From the NCBI RefSeq assembly GCF_017875645.1, contig NZ_JAGGMR010000001.1:7884520-7948519 (forward strand): a DNA stretch of 64,000 nt. Direction: 5' to 3'. Both the position numbers and the translations under genes were made by a program. Of this stretch, positions 1 through 12,700 are shown piece by piece (the first letter of the stretch is position 1; each line of letters opens with the position of its first letter). The stretch comes from Nocardia goodfellowii (GTDB lineage: Bacteria > Actinomycetota > Actinomycetes > Mycobacteriales > Mycobacteriaceae). The notes under the pieces are model-generated. The model saw nothing but the letters and a program-made list of their open reading frames with translations, was not told where the DNA came from and ran no database searches.

Positions 1-645
1 GACGGCTCCACCCACCCCACCGGCTACTGGGCCGAAGAATTCCTCGCCCCCTACCGCGCGCTCACCGCGGCGGGCCACGAAGTGGTCGTCGCCACCCCCG
101 AGGGCACCGTGCCCCCGGTCGACCAGGTCAGCCTGACCGCGGACTCCAACGGCGGCCAAGACCAGGCCGAGGAAACCGCCGCCGCGATCGCCGCGGCCCC
201 CGAATTGCAGAAGCCGATCAAGATCGACGACGCGGTCCTCGCCGACTACGCCGCCGTCTACTACCCCGGCGGTCACGGCGCGATGGAAGACCTGCCCGCC
301 AGCAAGGCCTCCGGGGAACTGCTCGCCGCGGCGTTGGCGTCCGGCAAGCCGCTGGCCATCGTCTGCCACGGGCCCGCCGCCATCGTGGCCGCCACGAATT
401 CGGACGGCACCTCGCCCTTCGCCGGGTACCGGCTGACCGGGTTCACCAACGACGAGGAGAACGCCGCGGGCCTCGCGCCCAAGGCTCCGTGGCTCCTGCA
501 AGACCGTCTCGTCGCCCTCGGCGCGGACTTCCGCGAGTCGGCCCCGTTCGCCCCGCACATCGAAGTCGACCGCAACCTCTACACCGGCCAGAACCCCGCG
601 TCCTCGGCCCCGCTGGCCGCGGAACTGGTGCGGGCCCTGAGCTGA
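1..645 (+). CDS. DJ-1/PfpI (type 1 glutamine amidotransferase-like) protein, 5'-truncated
   Basis: The frame is open from the first base of the window, so the gene starts outside it; 214 residues are visible. The nucleophile elbow IVCHGP places the expected catalytic Cys at visible codon 122, and GGHGAMEDL upstream matches the usual oxyanion segment of Hsp31/PfpI-like proteins. Family members of this type are about 220-230 residues, so only roughly the first 10-15 are likely missing. Known relatives include chaperones, glyoxalase III-type hydrolases and proteases, and the exact activity cannot be told from sequence. No signal peptide can be judged without the N-terminus. The next gene follows on the same strand after about 50 bases. 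Confidence 0.88.
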   Translation, partial: DGSTHPTGYWAEEFLAPYRALTAAGHEVVVATPEGTVPPVDQVSLTADSNGGQDQAEETAAAIAAAPELQKPIKIDDAVLADYAAVYYPGGHGAMEDLPASKASGELLAAALASGKPLAIVCHGPAAIVAATNSDGTSPFAGYRLTGFTNDEENAAGLAPKAPWLLQDRLVALGADFRESAPFAPHIEVDRNLYTGQNPASSAPLAAELVRALS

Positions 646-694
646 GGCGGCATCCCGTGCGGCAGCGCGGGCTGCCGCACGGGAGAATGACCGC

Positions 695-1162
695 ATGCCT
701 GATCTGCTGTGGGATGACGTGCGGAGCTTGTTCGACCCCGAGACCATGGGTGCGCTGCCCGATCTGCGGGTCGCCGATACGTCCGCGGCGGACTGGCAGG
801 CGTTGTTCGATCTGATCCGGTCCAGCGGCTGGGCCTGGGAATACAGCGAGGACGGTGTACCCGCCGACCTGCCCCCGGCCCAGGAGGTGCTGGACCGGCC
901 CGAGGATGCCGCGATGCCGGAGCTGCGGGTGCGGCCTACGCCGGATGTGCTGATGGTCTTCCGGCCCTGGGTGGCCGAGTCGATCGACTTCGACGTGGAT
1001 CTGCGCGAGCTACAGGGGCAGGGCGGGGTCGACACCCTGTGCGAATTCGTCAGCACGGTCGGTCGTCACCTCGGGAAATCCGTGGTGCTGGCGCCGGAGA
1101 CCGATCCGGCCCGCCCCGTACTCGGGTTCGATCCGCACGCCGATCGCGTCGTGGTGCTGTGA
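695..1162 (+). CDS. conserved hypothetical protein, 155 aa
   Basis: A 155-residue acidic soluble protein that I do not recognise. ATG start preceded by GGGAGA at a workable distance, with codon use like its neighbours (G/C-ending). It is rich in Asp, Glu, Pro and Trp in the first half and has no signal peptide, membrane segment or metal-binding motif that I can see. It ends four bases before the stop codon of the oppositely oriented ABC permease, so the two genes converge with no room for separate terminators. It may share a transcript with the upstream amidotransferase-like gene. Function unknown. Confidence 0.7.
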   Translation: MPDLLWDDVRSLFDPETMGALPDLRVADTSAADWQALFDLIRSSGWAWEYSEDGVPADLPPAQEVLDRPEDAAMPELRVRPTPDVLMVFRPWVAESIDFDVDLRELQGQGGVDTLCEFVSTVGRHLGKSVVLAPETDPARPVLGFDPHADRVVVL

Positions 1163-1166
1163 CGCG

Positions 1167-1976
1167 TCAGCGGCGGCTGGCGCGACGGTAGCCGATCACC
1201 GCGGGAGTGGCGAAGACCGCGATCAACGCCAGCGACCACACCACCGTAAGGATCAGCGGGTGCGCGGTGGGGCCGCCCAGGGCCAGCGCTTTCATCGCGT
1301 CGACGGCGACCGACATGGGCTGGTTGCGGACGACCGGCTGAATCCACTGCGGATAGGCGATCAGGGGCACGAACCCGGTGCTGAAGAACATCAGCAGCGA
1401 GCTGAGGATCGTAATCCCTTCCACCAGCGTCGCTTTCGCGGTGAAGACGGCGACGGCGGTGACCATGGTGGCGAAGGCCAAGCCGAAGAGCACCGGAACG
1501 CAGACGAACGCGAGGGCCGCGAGCCAGCCCTGCTGGAAACGGAAACCCAGCAGGTGGCCGACCAGGATCACCACCAGGGTGCCCGCGAGGATGCGGCAGC
1601 CCTCGGCGAGGATGCGGGAGAGCAGTCCGGAGGCGCGGTGCACGGGCAGCACCCAGAAGCGGGCGAGCAGCCCGGCGTCGCGTTCCCGCCCGAGCAGCAC
1701 ACCGCCCGCGACCGCGCCGGACAGCGCCCCGACGATCGCGACCATGGGCACCGAGCCGTACAAAGCGTCGGCGCCGGAGAACTTTTCGATCTGATTGCCG
1801 ACGACGATATCCAGCATCAGCAGCAGCAGGCACGGGATGATCAGGGTCTCCAGCAGGGCGATCGGGTTGCGGGACCACCTGAGCAACAGGCGCTGGGTCT
1901 GGATGACCGTATGCCGCGCCAGCGCGACCGCCGCCGTCTCGGCGGGACCGTTCGTACGAACGACCGACAACACCAT
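1167..1976 (-). CDS. ABC-2 type permease, DrrB-like (second exporter subunit)
   Basis: About 269 residues with roughly six hydrophobic segments and the DrrB-family C-terminal pattern in which a Pro-containing loop is followed by QPVVRNQPMS. Two ATGs lie in tandem. The one at 1976 is chosen because GAGGAGG sits about six bases before it and because its first base is the last base of the upstream permease's TGA. This is the last gene of the NRPS-ABC operon. With the ATPase and the other permease it should form a membrane exporter, presumably for the NRPS product. The substrate is inferred from context only. Confidence 0.88.
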   Translation of the reverse strand: MVLSVVRTNGPAETAAVALARHTVIQTQRLLLRWSRNPIALLETLIIPCLLLLMLDIVVGNQIEKFSGADALYGSVPMVAIVGALSGAVAGGVLLGRERDAGLLARFWVLPVHRASGLLSRILAEGCRILAGTLVVILVGHLLGFRFQQGWLAALAFVCVPVLFGLAFATMVTAVAVFTAKATLVEGITILSSLLMFFSTGFVPLIAYPQWIQPVVRNQPMSVAVDAMKALALGGPTAHPLILTVVWSLALIAVFATPAVIGYRRASRR

Positions 1977-2790
1977 CATGCCCTCCTCGAACTCAGCCGG
2001 ACGATCAGCGGCACGCACACCGCCAGGATGCCGACGACCCAGAGCAGCGGCGGCCCCAGCAACGCCCAACTCACCTCGCCCGCAGCGCCTTTCGAATCTC
2101 CGGCCAATGCGCGCAGGCCGATGGCGAACTGGGAGATCGGCTGGTTGCGCACGAAAGGCTGTACCCAGGACGGGAATTGACCGGCCGGGGCCAGTCCGGT
2201 GGACAGCATGCCGAGGATCAGCGGCGGCAGCACCAGCGCCTGGGTGGTGGCTTCGGGGCTCTTGGACACCGTCCCGATCACGTCCGCGCCGAGCGTCAGC
2301 GCGATGCCGATCAGCAACGCGAACAGCAGGAATCCCACGGTGTGCGCGAAGTCGAGGTAAAAGCGGAATCCGATGACATGACCCGAGACCAGGGCGGCTG
2401 CCAAGGCGATCAACAGCCGGAAGATGTTGCCCGCCATCCGCGCCGCCACCGGGACCAGCGGCCCGATCGGCATCGCACCGAAGCGCCGATCCAGACCCGC
2501 GACCGCGTCCGTCGCGGCGCGGAAGGCCGCCCCGATCGCCGTGAACGCGGCCGCCTGCAAGATCACGATCGGCATCATGAATTGCGCGTAACTGCTGAAT
2601 CCGTGCCCGGCGAAGGTCATCACCGTTTTCAGCGGGATATAGAAACTGGCCGTGAACGCCACCGGCGCGAGAATCGAGGACAGCACCTCACCGGTCCGCA
2701 GCGACGGCACGATCAGGCGCGAGGTGAGCACCCACCACTGCTGGACGCGGACGGGCGTCGCACGCGCGTCGGTCAGCCAGGCTCCGGCGG

Positions 2791-2794
<4 letters not shown>
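1976..2794 (-). CDS. ABC-2 type permease, DrrB-like (first exporter subunit)
   Basis: About 272 residues with six or so transmembrane stretches. It shares the motif QPFVRNQPIS with the downstream permease, so the two are paralogous half-subunits of one exporter. The start (MTAGAWL) is set by a four-base ATGA overlap with the ATPase stop codon. The longer frame upstream of it is Arg/Gly-rich and lies antisense to nothing conserved, so it is rejected. Adjacent DrrA/DrrB/DrrC-like genes are known for daunorubicin and, in mycobacteria, PDIM export. Here the partner is a nonribosomal peptide synthetase, which suggests peptide export. Confidence 0.9.
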
Positions 2795-3761
<967 letters not shown>

Positions 3762-3765
<4 letters not shown>

Positions 3766-6700
3766 CGGTTTCCTCCAAGATGTTCGTCGAGCACGCGCGC
3801 GATAACCGGAAGTACGTGCGGAGCCGTCATTTCGTCGTGGGTGACTGCCACGTCGTGGTCGGTGATCGTCCCGGTGACGTAGGGTCGCCATCCGGCCGGG
3901 CCGAAGATGTCCGAACTGTCCACGGTCGCGTGGAAATACAGCACGTCGCCGTGCAGGACAGGCCGCTGATAGCCGGTGCGGGTGCGCGCGGAAGCGTTGT
4001 AGGACCCAGCCATTCGCTCCAGCGTGCCCGCGTCGATGAGCGCGGCGCCGCCCATCCGGGCGCTGATCATCTCGGCGGCCTGCTGCGCGGTGGCGTCGGC
4101 GGGCACGTCCTCGATCCCGAAGACGCTGCCGAAGGCGCTGACGAACGAGCCCGCGGTGAGCGGTTCGATGCTGTCGCCGTCGATATCGGCGGTATCCGCG
4201 TCGAGCAGTGCGACGACTCCGACCTGCGCGCCGTCCCGCTGCAACCGCACGGCGATCGCATGCGCGATCAAACCGCCGAACGACCAGCCGAGCAAGTGAT
4301 ACGGACCCGCGGGTTGCACGGCCCGAATCTCCCGCACATAGCGCTCGGCGAACTCGTCGATGCTGCGCACCGGCGGTTGACCGCTCAGGTCCGGCGCCTG
4401 CAAGCCGTAGATCGGCCGGCCCGGAGCCAGTGCGTCCGCCAAACCCAGGTAGGTCCACGACATTCCGGACGACGGATGGATACAGAACAGGGCCGGCTCG
4501 CTACCGCCGGTGCGGATCGGCAGCACGACATCCAACCCGAGTGCCGAACCCGCCGCGGCGGCAGCCTCCGCCTGCTCCACCATCGCGCGCTCCTCGGCGG
4601 CTCCGAGCTCACGCGCCGCGGCGGTCTGCGCGAAAGAGGCTGCCGCGGTGAGTACTTCGACCCATTGCCGGGCCAATTCCGCCACGTCCGCGCGGTCCAG
4701 CAGTTCGGCGGGGAAACCGAAACTCGCCTGCAACCGGTCATCGAGCACAACCGCGTTCACGTCGATCTCCGTCTGCAACGGCACATCCGGGTGTTCGGTC
4801 GCGGGCAACTCCCCGAGTTCGTCGGTCGGCAGCCAGCCCAGACCCTCCAATCCCGCCGGGATGTCGCCCACGGAGTATCGCCCGAGATAGTTGAACCCGA
4901 TCCGTCCCGGCAGTCGTCGCGGCAGTTGTCGCGCTGTGCCGGTATTCAGGTACCGCAACATGCCGAAGCCGATCCCCTTGTCCGGCACCGCCGCCAGCTG
5001 ATGCTTCGCCGCCCGGATGGCGGCGCCGAGCGCGGGTCCGCCGGCGAGCGCGTCCGCCACATCGATACCGTCGAGATCGATCCGCACCGGGTAGATGCTG
5101 GTGAACCAGCCGACCGTGCGCGACAGGTCCGCGCCGGGGACCACTTCCTGCTGGCGGCCGTGTCCCTCCAGCCGTAGCAGAACGCTGCGGTCACCGCCGG
5201 CCCGCCAGGCGGTAACGGCCAGGGCCAGGGTGGCGAGCAGGGTGTCCTCGACGCTTCCGTGGAAGAGCGCGGGCAGGGTGGTGAGCAGCGCGCCGGTCAC
5301 ATCGGCGGGCACTTCGACGTCGACCATGCGCAGGGTGTGCGCCTGATCGACGGCGGGATCGAGCTCACGCGAGCCGAGGCCGGGATCCGGGCCGTCGATT
5401 ACGCCACGCCAATAGTCGATTTCGGCCGCTCGGGCCGGGGACTGCGCGAGTTCGGCCAGCGCGTGCGACCAGCGGCGCATCGAGGTACCGGTCTCGGTCA
5501 GCACCGGGTCGGCGCCCGCGGAGATCTGCGCCCAGGCGGCCATGAAGTCCGGCACCAGGATTCGCCACGAGACACCGTCGACCACGAGGTGGTGCGCGAC
5601 CACGATCAGGCGGCCCGCACGGCTGCGGTCGCCGGCCTCGCCGACCGGGTCCAGCCAGAGGAATTGCAGCACAACGCCTTCGGCGGGATTGAGCCGGTTC
5701 ATCGCCGAATCCAGCTCGGACACCGCGTATTCGCGCAGGTCTACCAGGTCGGCGTCGGAGGCGAATTCGACCCGCCGAACCAGCGTGGCGGCGTCGACGG
5801 TGCCGGTTTCGGCTACCCGCAAACGCCATTCGCCCGCGTCGTCCCGCAGCAGTCGCGATCGCAACATGTCGTGGCGGTCGAGCACCGCGCCGATCGTCGC
5901 GACGAGCTGATCCGGTCGAATGCCGACGGGCAGCTCCAGCACCGCGGTCTGCGCGAACCGGTTGTGGTTCCCGCCGCGCTCGAGCATGTAGTGCACGATC
6001 GGCGGCAACGGCATCTCGCCCACGCCGCCGCCGGGCAGTTCCGCGAGCGCGACCACCGCGTCCGCGGCATCGGCGGCCGCCGCCAGGGCGGCAACGGTGC
6101 GGTGTTCGAAAACCTGGAGCGGAGTGACGATTACGCCTTGCAGCTTGGCTCGCGACACCAACTGGATCGCGAGGATGCTGTCACCACCGAGGGCGAAGAA
6201 CGAATCCGCGGCTCCGACCTTCCGGCGGCCGAGGAGTTCGGCGTAGACAGCCGCCAGCACCTCCTCGGTTGGTGTGCTGGGCGGGACATACTCCACCTGA
6301 TCGTCATCGAATACCGGGTCCGGCAATGCTTTCCGGTCCAGCTTGCCGACCGCGTTGAGCGGGATCGCATCGAGCACCACGAACGCCGACGGCACCATAT
6401 AGCCGGGCAGGGTGTCCGCGGCGTGGGCACGCAGCGTCGGGATATCGAGCGAGAGACCCGGCTCACGGACCACGTAGGCGGCCAGCGCGGTCGCTCCGGC
6501 CGGTCCTGGAACACCCAGTGTGACAGCGAATTCCACGCCGTCGGCGCGTCCGAGAACCGCGTCGATCTCACCGAGTTCGATCCGCTGTCCGCGCACCTTC
6601 ACCTGGAAGTCGGTCCGGCCGAGGTATTCCAGCTCCAGCCCGGCCGCGCGCCGGATCCAGCGGACGAGATCGCCGGTGCGATACATCCGCTCCCCCGGCG

Positions 6701-9700
6701 CGCCATAGGGATCGGCGACGAATCGCACGGCGTTCAGATCAGGGCGAGCGTGATATCCACGGGCCAGTGCGGCCCCCGCGAGATACAACTCGCCGGCGAC
6801 ACCGGCAGGCACCGGCCGGAGCCGATCGTCGAGCACCAGCGCCGCCGCACCCCGAATCGGCGCGCCGATGGTGACCGCGGTGTCCGCGGCCAGCGCCGCC
6901 GACCCGGTGGCCCAGATCGTGAACTCCGTCGGCCCGTAGAGATTGATCATCCGGCGACCCGCGCTACCTGCCGGCTCGTTACCTGCTCGTCCCAGCGGTT
7001 CTTCGGTTGCGCCACACCATCGTTCGACCAACTCCGGACCCACCGCCTCCCCTGCCACAGCCAAGCAGCGCAGGGTGGACACCTGTGCCGGATCCACCGT
7101 GGCCAGCGCCGACGGGGTGATCACCATATGCGTGACCCGCTCGGCATCGATCAGTTCGGCCAGCGCTTCCCCGCCGAACACCTCGGGCGGCGCGATCACC
7201 GAGGCACCGCCGGATCCGAAAGCCATCAGCGCTTCGAACACCGACGCGTCGAAGCTGGGCGAGGCGACCTGCAGTACCCGCGAATACTCGTCCAGGCTCA
7301 TGGACTCCCGTTGTGCCACAACCACATCGGCGATACCGCGATGGCTGACGGTGACGCCCTTGGGCGTACCGGTGGATCCGGAGGTGTAGATCATCCACGC
7401 GGGATGATCCAGCGCGATCGGCTGCTCGGGGCGCACCGCCGTGCTGTCGGCACCGTGCCACCGCCGCTGGAAGTCCGGATCGTCGAGCACCAGCCAATTC
7501 CCGGTGCCGGACAGCGACTCCCGATGCGCCGCCACGGTAAGACCGAGTACGGCGCCGGAATCGGTGAGCATGTGGTCGATGCGATCCACCGGATGCTTCG
7601 GATCGACCGGCAGGAACGCCGCGCCCGCCTTCGCCACCGCCCATATTCCGGTGAGCAGCTCCACGCCGCGGGTAAGCCCCAGTGCGACAACGGTTTCCGG
7701 ACCGGCTCCGGACGCGCACAACAACCGCGCGAGCTGGTTGGACCGAGCTTCCAGCTCACCATAAGTCGTCGTGCCACCGGCATAGACGAGCGCGGGCCGG
7801 TCGGTGTAGCGCGCCGCCGACTCCGTGAGCAGTTGCGGCAGGGTGCATGCTCCGGAGCTGACCGGCCCGCGCACCGGTACCAGCTCGGCTCGCTCCGCCG
7901 GCTCCAGCAGATCGATGTCGGCGACGGCCAGTTCCGGATCCGCGATGACAGCGGCCAGTACCCGCCGCCAGCGGGCCGTGAACGAGGCCACCGTGCCGGC
8001 GTCGAAGAGATCCGCCGCGTAGGTCAGCACGCCCTCGATTCCGGCCGGTTCCGCCCCGGCGAACCGCTCCCGCAGATCGAAAGCCAGATCGAACTGTCCC
8101 GCAAGACGTTCCAGGTCTTCCACCTCGACCCGCAACCCCGGCAATTCCAGCACCGGTTCCACGAAGTTCTGTAGCGACAGCGAGACCTGGAAGATCGGGT
8201 GGTGCGCGGTCGACCGCGCCGGGTTCAGCACCTGCACCAGTCGTTCGAACGGCACGTCGGCGTTCGCGAAGGCTTCGAGATCCGACGTGCGGACCGCCCT
8301 GAGGAAGGCACCGAACCCGGCATCGGGGTCCACCCGCGTGCGCAGCGCGAGGGTGTTGACGAACATCCCGACCATGGCGTCCAGCGCCGCCTCACCGCGC
8401 CCGGCCACCGCGGTCCCGATCACCACATCGTCGGTACCGCCCAGCCGCGCCAGCACGATCGCCAACGTCGCGTGCACCACCATGAACACGCTGACGTCAT
8501 GCGCCGCGGCCAGCTCCAGTACGCCGCGATGCAGCCGCGCGTCGACCGCGAACGGCAGGTCCGCACTCCGCATCGACTGCACGGCGGGCCGCGGCCGGTC
8601 CCCCGGCAGCTCCAGCAGGTCGGGCGCGCCGGACAGCGACTCGGTCCAATGCCGCAGCTGCCGCGCCGCCGGTGACTCCGGATCGGATTCCGCGCCGAGC
8701 AATTCCCGATGCCACAGCGCGAAGTCGGCGTACTGCACCGGCAGCGCCGCCAACTCGCCGCCGTCACCGCCTGCCTGCGCCGCGTAGGCGGTCATCAGGT
8801 CGGTGGCCAGTGGCGCCATCGACGCGCCGTCCGCGCTGATGTGATGCACGACCAGCACCACCACGTGCACGGGCTGCGCCGCCCCGCGAGCGGGCCGAAC
8901 ACGGAACAGGCCCACCCGCAACGGTGGTTCGGTCGCGAGGTCGAAACCCACTCCCGCGAGCCGGTTGATCCGATCTCGCAGTGCCGCACCGTCTTCGGTG
9001 CTGATGGCTTGCAGCACCGGTGCCGCGACCTCGGCGCCGATCACCACTTGGCGCGGGCCCTCGGCGTCGGCCGGGTACAGCGTGCGCAGGCTCTCGTGCC
9101 GGCGCACCACCGCGGTCAGGGCGCGTTGCATGGCCGCGACGTCGAGGTCGCCGGTGAGCCGCAGCGCGACGGCGATGTTGTAGGCGGCCGAGCCGGGTTC
9201 GAGCTGGTTGAGCACCCACATGCGCTGCTGGGCCGGTGCGAGCGGGATCCGGTCGGGGCGGATGCGCGGGGCCAGGCCGAAACGGGCGCGGGCGTCTGCC
9301 GCGGCGGGCACGACGCGGCCCGCGAGCCGCGCCACGGTGGGTGCGTCGAACAGGTCGCGCAGGGCGATGGTCGAACCCAGTGCGGCGTTCACCCGGGCGA
9401 TGACCCGGGTCGCGCTGAGCGAGTTGCCGCCGAGTTCGAAGAACGACTGATCGATGCTGACCCGTTCGACGCCCAGCACGTCGGCGAACACCGTCGCCAC
9501 CGCCTCTTCCACCGGCGTGCGCGGGGCAAGGTAGCGGCGCTGGTAACTCTCGAAATCAGGGACGGGCAAGGCCTTTCGATCCAGCTTGCCGACCGGGGTG
9601 AGCGGCACGTCGTCCAGGACGAGCAAGTAGCCGGGCACCATGTAGCCGGGCAGTTTGCCCGCGACGCGGTTCCGCAGCCGCTCGGTGTCGAATTCGGTTC

Positions 9701-12700
9701 CGACCGCACGCCATGCCTGAGTCGGCACCACATAGGACACCAGGACGGTTTCACCGCCGGGTCCCGGCAGGCCGATCGTCGCCGCGTATTCCACGTCTTC
9801 ATCGGCTCCGAGCACCGCGTCGATTTCCCCGAGTTCGATCCGCAGTCCACGAATCTTGACCTGGAAGTCGCTGCGCCCCAGGTATTCCAGCTCGAGCGCG
9901 CCATCGCGCAACACCCAGCGCACCATGTCGCCGGTGCGGTACATCCGCTCCCCCGGCTCGTCGAAGGGATTCGCGACGAAGCGCGCGGCGGTCAGGCCGA
10001 AGCGGTGGAAGTACCCGCGGGCGATCGCGGACCCGGCGAGATACAGCTCGCCCTCGACGCCGACCGGCACCGGCCGCAACCATCCGTCCAGCACCATGAG
10101 CGCGGCGCCCCGGATCGGCCCGCCCATGGTGACCGGTTCCCCGGCCCGCAGTTCGCCCGGCCCGGTGGCCCAGATGCTGAACTCCGTCGGACCGTACAGG
10201 TTGAGCATGCGGCGGCCCGACGACCATTGCGCGGTCAGCTCCGCACCGGCCGCTTCGCCGGCCACCGAGAGCACCCGCAGGTCGGGCAGGTCCCGGGAGT
10301 CCATGGTGGCCAGCACCGACGGCGTGATCACGGCATGGGTGACCCGTTCGGCGCGCAGCAAGCCTTCGAGTTCGGCCCCGCCGTAGATCTCGGGCGGCGA
10401 GAGCACCAAATGCCCGCCCATGCCGTGCGCGCACAGCATCTCGAACACCGAGGCGTCGAAACTCGGTGAAGCCACTTGCAGTTGGCGGGCGGTGTGGTCC
10501 AGTGCGAGCGATTCCCGCTGGGCCGCAACGAGATTCGCGACGCCACGGTGACTCAGCAGCACCGCCTTGGGTTTTCCGGTCGAGCCCGAGGTGTAGATCA
10601 GATACGCGGTCTGGTCCAGACGGATCGCGCCGCCTCGCTCGGCGTCGGTGATGGGACCGGCGGGCACGGTCATCACCCGGCGAATGGTGTTGAGTTCGTC
10701 GAGCAGCAGCCAGTCGATGGTGCTGGGCAGCGACTCGCCGGTGGCGTGCACGGTCACGCCGATCGGCGCTTTGGAGTCGGTGAGAATGTGCTCGATCCGC
10801 TCCACCGGATAGTTCGGATCCAGCGGCAGGAACGCGGCACCGGTCTTGACCAGCGCCCACACCGCGACCACCGATTCGATGGACCGCGTAAGCGCCAGCA
10901 CCACAAAGACTTCCGCGCCGACGCCTCGGCGCAGCAGCACGCGCGCGAACCGATTGGACCAGGCGTCGAGTTCGCCGTAGGTCATGGACGCGCCGCCGAG
11001 GCTGACCGCGACGGCGTCCGGATCGATCGCCGCGCCCGCGCCGAGGATGTCGGGCATGGTGCGCCGCGGCACCGATTCCGCGCCGCGCCGGGGCAGCAGG
11101 GCCGCCCGCTCGGCGCGATCGCAGTGCTGGATCCGGGCGATCCGCGAGGCCGGCTGTTCGGCGATCTGCCGCAGCAGCAAGACGAACCGATCGAGCAGCC
11201 GCGCCGCCTGGGCTTCCGCGAAATGACCCGCCAGGTACTTCACGGAGACGCGCAAGGTGTCGCGCTGCCCCGGCGCACCGTGCTGCGGAATCACCATGAG
11301 GTTCAACGGGTACGGCGTCGCGTCGGTGCCCGCCACGTCGAGCACGCGCATCCCGGCGATATCCAGCGACCGCGACAGTGTCTCCCGATCGATCGGATAG
11401 GACTCGAAAACGGTGAGCGTGTCGAACAATTCGGCCAAACCCACCGCCTGGTGGATCTCGGCCAGGCCGACCTGTTGATGATCCAGCAGCCGCGCTTGCT
11501 CGGATTGCAACCGCCCCAGCAGGTCCGCGACCCGCTCCGCCGGATCGAGCCGCACCCGCACCGGCAGTGTGTTGATGAACAACCCGACCATGTCCTCCAC
11601 CCCGGGCAGCTGCGGCGGGCGACCGGAGACGGTGCCGCCGAACACCACGTCGGTGCGCCCGGTCAGCATGACCAGCAGCAGCGCCCATGCCGCCTGAACA
11701 GCGGTATTGGTGGTGGCTCCGGCCTCGCGGGTGGTCGTTTCCAACCGCGCCATCAGGTCTACGGGCAGATCCACCGACACCATCCCGGATTCGGCCGACT
11801 CCACCCCGGCCAGCGACGGGACCGCACGCGTCGGGGCATCCACCCCGGCCAGCGCCGCTTTCCAGGCGTCGATCGAGTCCGAACCGGCCCCTTGTTCGCC
11901 GAGCCAGGTCAGGAAGGTCCGATAGGACGGCGCGGGCGGCAGCACTTCGCGCATCGACGTACCCGAGGCCGCGGCGATGTACATCGTCAGCAGCTCGCGC
12001 ACCAGCAGCGGGGTCGACCAACCGTCCAGCACGACATGGTGATTGGTCATCAGCAGGGTGCTGGTCTCGCCGTCCCGGATCAACAGGAACCGCAGCAGGG
12101 GCGGTCGGGTCAGATCGAACCGGCTGTTCGCGTCGACGGCGATGGTCCGTTCCAGTTCCCGCCGCCGCGCCCCGGAGTCGGTGAGGTGCCGCAGATCCAG
12201 TTCCCGCCACCGCGCCTCGGCCGCGGCGAGCACCAATTGCCTCGGCCCGTCCTCGGTTTCCACGAAGGCGACCCGCAGGTTCTCGTGCCGGTCCACCAAA
12301 GCTTGTGCGGCGGAACGCAAGCGCTGCGCGTCCACGTGTCCGGCCAGGGTGAGCCGGGTCTGCACGGTGTAGCCGTCGGCGGTGTCGGTGTCGTACATGG
12401 CATGGAACAGCAGCCCGTACTGCAGCGGCGACAACGGCCATACCTCGGCGAGATTCGGATAGCTCCGCTCCCAGCCGTCGATCTGCCCCTGTGTCACCCT
12501 GCTGAGCGGGAAGTCGGACGGCGTGTGGCCGCCCGCCTGGGTCCCGGCGAGCGCTCCCAGCGCCTGCGCCCACAGCCGCGCCAGCGCACCGACCTGCGCC
12601 TCGTCCAGGATTCCCGTGGCATAGGCCCAGGTCACCTCGAGCTCCGTGGCGCTCATGATCGCGTTGATATCGAGGACGGCGGGCAACGGCGCCCGATCAT

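Noticed and set aside
5259..8174. A 971-codon plus-strand frame, and other long frames opposite the NRPS, glgP and glgE
   Set aside because: All mirror the codon bias of the sense gene; none has family motifs or a believable start.
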